Under the pieces are notes generated by a model, which was given only the letters and a program-made list of their open reading frames with translations, had not been told where the DNA came from and ran no database searches. Below are positions 44,225 to 51,114 of a DNA stretch of 51,114 bases, piece after piece. The position numbers and the translations under genes were made by a program. The DNA is from an uncultured Spirochaetota bacterium (GTDB lineage: Bacteria; Spirochaetota; Spirochaetia; Treponematales; UBA12059): contig CALMRC010000039.1 of assembly GCA_937873275.1 (NCBI GenBank), positions 1 through 51,114 of the forward strand. The letters are read 5' to 3'. The number at the start of each line of letters is the position of its first letter. Position 1 is the first letter of the stretch.

Positions 44225-45295
44225 ATGAAGCGTCTCATGCTGCCCGTCGTCCTCGTCCTGGCCCTGGCCTTCGCCCTTCCGGCGGCGGCCCAGACCACGA
44301 ACGTCTTCCTGCTGATTTCCGGATCCCTGGGGGACAAGGGATTCAACGACTCCGCCAAGGCGGGCCTGGACATGATCAAGGCCAAGTACGGGGCCAAGGT
44401 CACCACGAAGTACACCGAGTTGGGCGCGGACACGGCCAAGTACGCCCCCTCCCTGGAGGACGCGGGCGCCGAGGGCTACGCGGTGGTCTTCTGCTCCAAC
44501 AATTTCCGCAGCGCCGTCCAGGAGATCGCGCCCCGGTACCCGAACACCTTGTACGTCATGTACGACGGCTGGGTCGAGGGGGACATCCCCAACGTCTACT
44601 CGGTGCAGTACAAGAACTCCGAGGCGGGTTACCTGGCGGGCGTCCTGGCGGGCAGCATGACCCGGACGGGCGGCAATCCCAAGCTCAACCCCGACAACGT
44701 CATCGGCTTCATCGGCGGCCGGGACATCACGGGGATCAACGACTTCTTCGTCGGCTACATCGCCGGGGCCCAGAAGGTCAACCCGGCGGTCAAGATCGTG
44801 TACAACTACGTGAACTCCTTCACGGACACCGCCAAGGCGAAGGACCAGGCCCTGGTCCAGTTCGGGTCCTACAAGGCCGACGTGGTCTACCACGCGGCGG
44901 GACGGGCGGGCCTGGGGCTCTTCGACGCGGCGGTGGAGACCGGCAAGTACGCCATCGGCGTGGACACGGACCAGGCCTCCCTCTTCCCCAGCGAGCCGGC
45001 CAAGGCGGGACTGATCCTCTCCTCCACGATGAAGCGCGTGGACCTGACCCTGGCGGGTGCCTTCGACAAGTTCATGGCCGGCCAGAAGCTCGGGGGCCAG
45101 AAGGTCTACCTGGGCGTCGCGGACGGGGTCATCGGATTCGCCCCCCTCAACAAGGCGGTGCCGGGATCCATCCAGAAGGAGATGGACAGGATCATCGGGG
45201 AGATCAAGGCGGGCAAGGTCACCATCCCCTCGGCTTTCAGCATGAGCGCCGACGAGATCAACAAGATGCGGGACGCCGTCAACCCGAACAAGTAA
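44225..45295 (+). CDS. BMP family ABC transporter substrate-binding protein (PnrA-like)
   Basis: Signal peptide; VFLLISGSLGDKGFNDSAKAGLDM; IGFIGGRDITGINDFFVGYIAGAQKV. Confidence 0.93.
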   Translation: MKRLMLPVVLVLALAFALPAAAQTTNVFLLISGSLGDKGFNDSAKAGLDMIKAKYGAKVTTKYTELGADTAKYAPSLEDAGAEGYAVVFCSNNFRSAVQEIAPRYPNTLYVMYDGWVEGDIPNVYSVQYKNSEAGYLAGVLAGSMTRTGGNPKLNPDNVIGFIGGRDITGINDFFVGYIAGAQKVNPAVKIVYNYVNSFTDTAKAKDQALVQFGSYKADVVYHAAGRAGLGLFDAAVETGKYAIGVDTDQASLFPSEPAKAGLILSSTMKRVDLTLAGAFDKFMAGQKLGGQKVYLGVADGVIGFAPLNKAVPGSIQKEMDRIIGEIKAGKVTIPSAFSMSADEINKMRDAVNPNK

Positions 45296-45304
45296 ACCCT
45301 TCCC

Positions 45305-45334
45305 AGGCGGCCCCGGCGGGCCGCCTGTATTTTT
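45305..45334 (+). terminator. Intrinsic-terminator-like hairpin within the transporter operon
   Basis: AGGCGGCCC-CGGC-GGGCCGCCT followed by GTATTTTT. Confidence 0.75.
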
Positions 45335-45398
45335 GATCCGCCGGGCGAAGCCCCGGAACATCGACGTTCCCCGGGGTGCCCGGCAAGGAAACACGCGA

Positions 45399-46955
45399 GT
45401 GGAAACCATTCTCCAGGCCGTGGACCTCTGCAAGGTGTACGGCAACGGCACGGCGGCCAACAAATTCGTCAACCTGACGGTGCGGCGGGGCGAAATCCTC
45501 GGACTGGTCGGGGAGAACGGCGCCGGCAAGTCCACCCTCATGAAGGTGGTCTACGGGGAGGAGGCTCCGAGCTCCGGATCCCTCCTCCTGGACGGAAAGC
45601 CCGTGCGGTTCGGGTCCTCCCGGGACGCCATCGCCGCGGGGATCGGCATGGTCCACCAGCACTTCATGCTGGTGCCCTCCCTTACCCTGGCGGAGAACCT
45701 GGTCCTCGGCCGGGAACCCCGGAAGAAGTCCGGGATGTACGACCTGGACCGGGCGGTGCGGATCGCGGAGGAGCTCTCGGCCAAGTACAACCTCCGTATC
45801 ATCCCCTGGGCCCGGGTGGTGGACGTCTCCGTGTCGATGCGGCAGAAGCTGGAGATCCTGAAAACCCTGTACCGGGGGGCCCGGATCCTCATCCTGGACG
45901 AGCCCACCTCGGTCCTGACCCCCCAGGAGACGGACGAGCTCTTCGCGGAGCTCAAGGCCCTCCGGGACAAGGGCCAGACCATCATCTTCATCAGCCACAA
46001 GCTGGGGGAGGTCTTCCAGCTCTGCGACCGGGTGACGGTGATGCGGGACGGGGCGGTCATCGGCACCCACGACATCGGGGACGTGGATCGCCAGACCATC
46101 TCCAACGAGATGGTGGGCCGGGAGGTCCGGCTGACCCTGGACAAGACCCCCGCGGCCCCGGGGGCCACGGCCCTGGAGGTCCGGGATCTCTCCTTCGTGG
46201 ACGACTTCGGCATCACCATGGTGGACCGGGTCTCCTTCTCCCTCCGGAAGGGCGAGGTCCTGGGGGTGGTCGGAGTGGACGGCAACGGACAGTCCGAGCT
46301 GGTTCGCATCCTCACGGGCCACGCCCGGACCCTGACCGGCTCGGTCCGAAAGGGGGAAGAGGACCTGACCAACGCCCCCCCCCGTAGGATCCGCAAAGCC
46401 GGGGTGGCCCACGTGGCCGAGGACCGGATGACCGTGGGCGCGGCCCTGCCGGCCAGCATCGCGGACAACCTCCTGGCGGACCGCTACTCCGAGCCCGCCT
46501 TCACCGGGGGCGGGGGCTTCCTCCGGCGCTCGGCCATCCAGGCGGAGGCGAAGGGCATCGTCGAGCGCTTCGACATCCGCTGTTCCTCCCCGAACCAGAG
46601 CGTGGCCAGCCTTTCCGGGGGCAACATGCAGAAGGTGGTCATCGGCCGGGAGTTCACCGCCGCCGCGGACGTCCTGGTGGTGTCCCAGCCCACCCGGGGG
46701 GTGGACATCGGGGCCATCGAGTTCATCCACCGGACCATCCTGTCCATGCGGGACGAGGGCAAGGCCATTCTCCTGGTGTCCTCGGACCTGGGGGAGGTCC
46801 TGTCCCTCTCGGACAGCCTCATCGTGATGCACGCAGGCAGGATCGTGGCATGGTTCCCCGAAGCCTCCGCCGTGACGGACAAGGAGCTGGGGCTGTACAT
46901 GCTCGGGCTCAAGACCCAGGACGAGAAGGAGATCAGGAAGGTGCTCCATGCGTGA
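45399..46955 (+). CDS. Nucleoside/sugar-type ABC transporter ATP-binding protein (tandem ATPase)
   Basis: GENGAGKSTLMKVVYG; GMVHQHFMLVPSLTLAENLVLG; SLSGGNMQKVVIGREF; GTG start. Confidence 0.95.
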   Translation: METILQAVDLCKVYGNGTAANKFVNLTVRRGEILGLVGENGAGKSTLMKVVYGEEAPSSGSLLLDGKPVRFGSSRDAIAAGIGMVHQHFMLVPSLTLAENLVLGREPRKKSGMYDLDRAVRIAEELSAKYNLRIIPWARVVDVSVSMRQKLEILKTLYRGARILILDEPTSVLTPQETDELFAELKALRDKGQTIIFISHKLGEVFQLCDRVTVMRDGAVIGTHDIGDVDRQTISNEMVGREVRLTLDKTPAAPGATALEVRDLSFVDDFGITMVDRVSFSLRKGEVLGVVGVDGNGQSELVRILTGHARTLTGSVRKGEEDLTNAPPRRIRKAGVAHVAEDRMTVGAALPASIADNLLADRYSEPAFTGGGGFLRRSAIQAEAKGIVERFDIRCSSPNQSVASLSGGNMQKVVIGREFTAAADVLVVSQPTRGVDIGAIEFIHRTILSMRDEGKAILLVSSDLGEVLSLSDSLIVMHAGRIVAWFPEASAVTDKELGLYMLGLKTQDEKEIRKVLHA

Positions 46956-48087
46956 CGGAACCGAACGACGGAAATCCCCGGGCAGGCTCGGGCTCTTCTT
47001 CACGAACCGGGACGCCCTGGAGCCCGCCCTGGTCACCCTCTTCGCCGCGGTCTTCTCCCTCCTGGCGGGGGTGGGACTCATCTTCCTGGTCAGCAAGGAG
47101 CCCGCCCAGTCGGCGCGGAACTTCCTCCTGGGACCCTTCCTGCGGACCTACAACATCTACTACATGATGATCGCCATGGTGCCCCTGACCTTCACGGGCC
47201 TGGCCCTGTGCATCATCTACCAGTCCAAGCACATGTCCCTGATCGTGGATTCCTCGTTCTACATCGGGGCGGTCACGGCCACCGCGGTGGGCATCCACGC
47301 GGCCCTGCCGGCGGGATGGCATCCCGCGGCGGCCATGCTGGCGGCGGGGACCGTGGGGGGCTTCATAGGCCTCCTGCCGGCGATCCTCAAGATCCGGTGG
47401 CGGGCCAACGAGCTCGTCTCCTCCCTGATGCTGAACTACGTCTTCTACTTCATCGGGAGCTTCATCATCCTCTACTTCCTCCGGGATCGGAACCAGACCA
47501 TCCTGTCGTCCCTTCCGTTCCGGAAGACTTTCCTGTTGCCGCGCCTGGTCCCGAACACCCAGCTCCACGCGGGATTCCTGGTGGCCGCGGTCTTCGTGGT
47601 CCTGGTGTCCGTCTTCCTGTACCGGACCAAGTGGGGCTACGAGATCCGGATGATCGGGGCCAACCAGAAGTTCGCCGCCTACGCGGGTCTCTCGGTGCCC
47701 ACGGTGATCCTCTACTCCCATTTCGTGTCCGGGTTCCTGGGCGGCGTGGGAGGCGCCATCGAGATGGCGGGGCTCTACAAGGCCTTCATCTGGCAGATGA
47801 ACCCCTCCTACGCCTGGGACGGGGTCATCGTGGCCATGCTGGCCCGGAAGAATCCCAAGTTCGTACCCCTGTCCGCCTTCTTCCTGGCCTACATGCGGGT
47901 GGGGGCGGACTTCATGTCCCGCCGGGGGGACGTGGCCTTCGAGTTCATCACCCTCCTCCAGGGCCTCATCATCCTGATCCTGGCCTCGGACAAGATCGTG
48001 AACTACTTCAAGGCACGCAGGCTCCAGCGGACCGCCCTGGCGCGGACCGCGGAAGCCCGGGCCGCCGGGGCGGGAGGCGCGGAATGA
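46948..48087 (+). CDS. ABC transporter permease
   Basis: Multi-TM; LPAILKIRWRANELVSSLMLNYVFYFIGSF; operon context. Confidence 0.93.
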   Translation: MRDGTERRKSPGRLGLFFTNRDALEPALVTLFAAVFSLLAGVGLIFLVSKEPAQSARNFLLGPFLRTYNIYYMMIAMVPLTFTGLALCIIYQSKHMSLIVDSSFYIGAVTATAVGIHAALPAGWHPAAAMLAAGTVGGFIGLLPAILKIRWRANELVSSLMLNYVFYFIGSFIILYFLRDRNQTILSSLPFRKTFLLPRLVPNTQLHAGFLVAAVFVVLVSVFLYRTKWGYEIRMIGANQKFAAYAGLSVPTVILYSHFVSGFLGGVGGAIEMAGLYKAFIWQMNPSYAWDGVIVAMLARKNPKFVPLSAFFLAYMRVGADFMSRRGDVAFEFITLLQGLIILILASDKIVNYFKARRLQRTALARTAEARAAGAGGAE

Positions 48088-49037
48088 TGGATTTCCTGGC
48101 CTCCGTCTTCGGCTCCTCGAACTACTGGTTCATCGTCGTCCGGTCCACCGCGCCCATCCTCCTCGTGACCTTGGGGGCGGTCGTCACCGAGCAGGCGGGA
48201 ATCAAGAACATGGCCCTGGAAGGCTCCATGCTCTGGGCCGCCCTCACGGGGGTCCTGGCCAGCGCCTGGACGGGGAGCCCCTGGATCGGCCTGGCGGCGG
48301 GCATCGCGGCGGGTGTGGCCATCGCCCTGATCCTGGGGCTCTTCGCCCTCAAGCTGGACGCCAACGCCGTGCTGGTGGGCATCGCCCTGAACCTCCTGTC
48401 CACGGGCGGTACGGTCTTCGTCCTCTTCTCCATCACCGGGGACAAGGGCATCTCCTCCTCCCTGCCCAGCAAGGTCCTGCCCATGGTGTCCGTCCCCCTG
48501 CTCCGGGACATTCCCTGGCTGGGGAAGGTCCTGTCGGGGCAGAACCTGGTGGTGTACCTGTCCGCGGCGGCGGTGGTGGTGATCCACGTGATCCTGAACA
48601 AGATGACCATCGGCCGGCGCATCCGGGCCACCGGGGAGAACGTCGAGGCCGCCCGGGCGGCGGGGATCGACCCGGACCGGATCAAGTTCTTCACCCTGGT
48701 GATCTCCGGGATCCTGGCGGGCCTGGCGGGCTGCTTCCTGTCCATGGGCTACACCTCCAATTTCACCTCCGGGATCTCCGCGGGCCGGGGCTACGTGGCC
48801 AACGCCGCCCAGGTCGTCGCGGGGGGCACCGCAGTGGGCTCCATCTTCGCGGCCCTGATCTTCGGGGTGACGGACGCCCTGGCCACCTTCCTCCAGAGCC
48901 GGGGACTCCCGCCGGAGCTGATCCAGGCCCTGCCCTACGCGGTGACCATCCTGGGCTTCGTGGTGGTGACCCTGATCCGGGACAAGCGGGAGGCCGCCCG
49001 GAAGCTCAAGCTCTTCGCGGGCAAGGACGACCGATGA
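48084..49037 (+). CDS. ABC transporter permease
   Basis: Multi-TM; APILLVTLGAVVTEQAGIKNMALEGSML; ATGATGG overlap with previous stop. Confidence 0.95.
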   Translation: MMDFLASVFGSSNYWFIVVRSTAPILLVTLGAVVTEQAGIKNMALEGSMLWAALTGVLASAWTGSPWIGLAAGIAAGVAIALILGLFALKLDANAVLVGIALNLLSTGGTVFVLFSITGDKGISSSLPSKVLPMVSVPLLRDIPWLGKVLSGQNLVVYLSAAAVVVIHVILNKMTIGRRIRATGENVEAARAAGIDPDRIKFFTLVISGILAGLAGCFLSMGYTSNFTSGISAGRGYVANAAQVVAGGTAVGSIFAALIFGVTDALATFLQSRGLPPELIQALPYAVTILGFVVVTLIRDKREAARKLKLFAGKDDR

Positions 49038-50365
49038 CCTGCGACCTTTTGATCGAGAACGCCGCGGTCCTGACGGTGGACCCGGCGTGGAACCTGTACG
49101 AGCCGGGCTTCCTGGCGGTGAGGGGGGATTCCATCGCCGCCGTGGGGCCCATGGCCGGGCGGAGGGGCTGGGATGCGCGCGAGGTCGTGGACGCCGCCGG
49201 AAGGCTCCTCATGCCGGGCTTCGTGAACGTCCACACCCACGTCGCCATGGCCGCCTTCCGGGGCGCCTGCGAGGACCTGGACGACCGCCTGCGGAAGTAC
49301 ATCTTCCCGATGGAAGCCCGCCTGGTGGACCGGGACCTGGTGTACCGGGCCTCCCGGTTCTGCCTTACAGAGATGGCCGCCTCGGGGACCACCTGCTTCG
49401 CGGACATGTACTATTTCGAGGACGAGGTGGCCCGGGCCGCCCGGGAGGCGGGCCTGCGCTGCGTCCTGGGGGAGACGGTGGTGGACTTCCCGGCCCCGGA
49501 CGCGAAGGAGCCCTACGGGGGTCTCGAATACGGCCTTCGCTTCATCTCCGACTGGTCAGGGGATCCCCTGGTGAAAGCCTGCCTGGCCCCCCACGCCCCC
49601 TACACGGTGGATCCGGAGCACCTCCGGGCCGTCCGCCGGGAATCCGAGGCCCGGGGACTCCCGGTCCTCATGCACATCGCCGAGACGACCCTGGAGCACG
49701 AACGGTTCTCCGCCTCCCACGGCTCGGTCCTGCGGTACCTGGACTTCGAGGGAGCCCTGTACCCCGGACTCGTGGGGGCCCACATGATCTACCTGGAGCC
49801 CGAGGATATCGGGCTCGCGGCGGCCCGGGGCCTTTCCGTCGCCCATTGTCCGGCTTCCAACGCCAAGGGCGGCCGGCCCGTCTGCCCGGCTTCGGACCTG
49901 ATCGCCGCGGGGGTGCCCCTGGGACTTGCCACGGACGGCCCCCTGTCCGGCAACGGCATGGACATGCAGGGGATCCTGGGCCTCTACCCCAAGCTCCAGA
50001 AGGTCCGGACCGGGAACCGGGGGGCCGTCCCGGCCCGCGAGGCCGTGTTTGCGGCCACCTTGGGCGGAGCCGAGGCCCTGGGACTCGGCTCGGTGACAGG
50101 TTCCCTGGAGCCCGGCAAGAAGGCGGACATGATCCTGGTGGACCCGGACTCCTTCAGCATGCAGCCGGTGTACGACTGGTATTCCGCGGCCGCCTACGCG
50201 ATGCGCCCCTCCGACGTGGCCGCCACGTACGTGGGCGGCCGCCGGGTGTGGGAACGGAACCGGGGCATGCGGGGCTTCGACCAGGCTGAGGCGATGGCGG
50301 ACATCCGCCGCATCGCGGACCGGTGCCGGGGGACGATCGCGGAGCTCACGGGAGGCGCGCCATGA
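49034..50365 (+). CDS. Amidohydrolase family nucleoside/base deaminase (SAH/MTA deaminase-like)
   Basis: LLMPGFVNVHTHVAMAAFRG; CLAPHAPYTVDPEHL; HIAETTLEHE; GLATDGPLSGNGMDM. Confidence 0.9.
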   Translation: MTCDLLIENAAVLTVDPAWNLYEPGFLAVRGDSIAAVGPMAGRRGWDAREVVDAAGRLLMPGFVNVHTHVAMAAFRGACEDLDDRLRKYIFPMEARLVDRDLVYRASRFCLTEMAASGTTCFADMYYFEDEVARAAREAGLRCVLGETVVDFPAPDAKEPYGGLEYGLRFISDWSGDPLVKACLAPHAPYTVDPEHLRAVRRESEARGLPVLMHIAETTLEHERFSASHGSVLRYLDFEGALYPGLVGAHMIYLEPEDIGLAAARGLSVAHCPASNAKGGRPVCPASDLIAAGVPLGLATDGPLSGNGMDMQGILGLYPKLQKVRTGNRGAVPAREAVFAATLGGAEALGLGSVTGSLEPGKKADMILVDPDSFSMQPVYDWYSAAAYAMRPSDVAATYVGGRRVWERNRGMRGFDQAEAMADIRRIADRCRGTIAELTGGAP

Positions 50366-51114
50366 CGGAACCGGACGGCGGCAAACAGAACGGAGCGGGC
50401 ACCGTCCCGGATCCCCTCGGCATTCCCTCGGCCTCCACGCCCCATATCGTGCCGGAGGGGCCCGTCGCTCCCTCGGTCCTGATGCCCGGGGACCCCCTGC
50501 GGGCCAAGTACATCGCCGAACGCTTCCTGGAAAACCCCGTGCGGTTCAACTCCGTCCGGGGCATGCTCGGCTACACGGGCTCCTGGCGGGGAGTGCAGGT
50601 CTCGGCGATGGGTTCCGGGATGGGGATCCCCTCGATGGGCATCTACTCCTACGAGCTCTTCTCGGTCTTCGGGGTCCGGGACATCCTGCGGGTCGGAACC
50701 TGCGGGGGCTTCCGGGAAGACATGGAACTGGGGGACCTCGTCTTTGCCCAGGCCTCCTCGACTTCCTCGTCCTGGGCGGAGCAGTACGGCCTGGGGGGCA
50801 CCTTCTCGGCGATCCCGGACTTCGGATTGCTGGAAGCCGGGGTGGCCGCCGCCCGGGACCTCGGTCGGCGCTTCGTCGTGGGGAACACCGTCTGTCTGGA
50901 CCAGTTCTCCCGGTACCATGCCGTGGACAGGCCCTGGACCCCCTGGGCCCGGATGGGCTGCGTGGCCACGGACATGGAGGCCTACGCCCTGTACTGCAAC
51001 GCCGCGTACCTGGGCGGCCGGGCCCTGGCGATGTTCTCCGTCTCGGACCTCCGACTCAAGGGCCTGCACATGGCCCCGGCCGACCGGGAGCGGTCCCTGG
51101 ACGCCATGATCGAG
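50362..51114 (+). CDS. Purine-nucleoside/uridine phosphorylase (DeoD-like), truncated at right edge
   Basis: VLMPGDPLRAKYIAERFLENPV; GSGMGIPSMGIYSYELF; RVGTCGGF; ATDMEAYALY. Confidence 0.9.
   Translation, partial: MTEPDGGKQNGAGTVPDPLGIPSASTPHIVPEGPVAPSVLMPGDPLRAKYIAERFLENPVRFNSVRGMLGYTGSWRGVQVSAMGSGMGIPSMGIYSYELFSVFGVRDILRVGTCGGFREDMELGDLVFAQASSTSSSWAEQYGLGGTFSAIPDFGLLEAGVAAARDLGRRFVVGNTVCLDQFSRYHAVDRPWTPWARMGCVATDMEAYALYCNAAYLGGRALAMFSVSDLRLKGLHMAPADRERSLDAMIE

Overview
High-GC bacterial chromosomal window (possibly Spirochaetota; taxonomy not established) with about 45 supportable genes and one tRNA. The strongest signal is an hgcA-hgcB mercury-methylation gene pair at 1350-2753 (minus strand). 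HgcA carries the cap-helix motif NVWCAAGKGTFGT plus a C-terminal membrane domain. HgcB carries two CxxCxxCxxxCP motifs including CMECGAC, then VGCAAAII and a terminal CC. The pair is translationally coupled to a cysteine-rich MarR regulator and followed by an SDR gene; a rhodanese and a truncated UPF0718/ArsP-like permease lie nearby. Other contents: a TRAP transporter with an opine-type dehydrogenase, a FadR/GntR regulator and a Gfo/Idh/MocA oxidoreductase; a sigma factor with a small membrane protein; an orphan periplasmic binding protein with a HisKA_2-type kinase; a 900+ aa fusion of a PHP-like domain and membrane segments; divergent multicopper oxidase and MFS genes; tRNA-Ala(CGC) with an inverted copy of its 3' end; argGH with two ARG-box-like palindromes and an Arg-rich leader ORF; a FecCD-type metal/corrinoid importer with a palindromic operator; a dapB-dapD-aminotransferase-lysA operon preceded by a lysine riboswitch; sdaA; an MCP-PilZ fusion; a TfoX-like gene with an in-frame TAG; and a BMP/Pnr-type nucleoside ABC transporter operon with a deaminase and a nucleoside phosphorylase (truncated at the right edge). 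Degenerate GTGRACR heptamer arrays occur at three gene borders. All assignments come from reading sequence and motifs; no database search was run.
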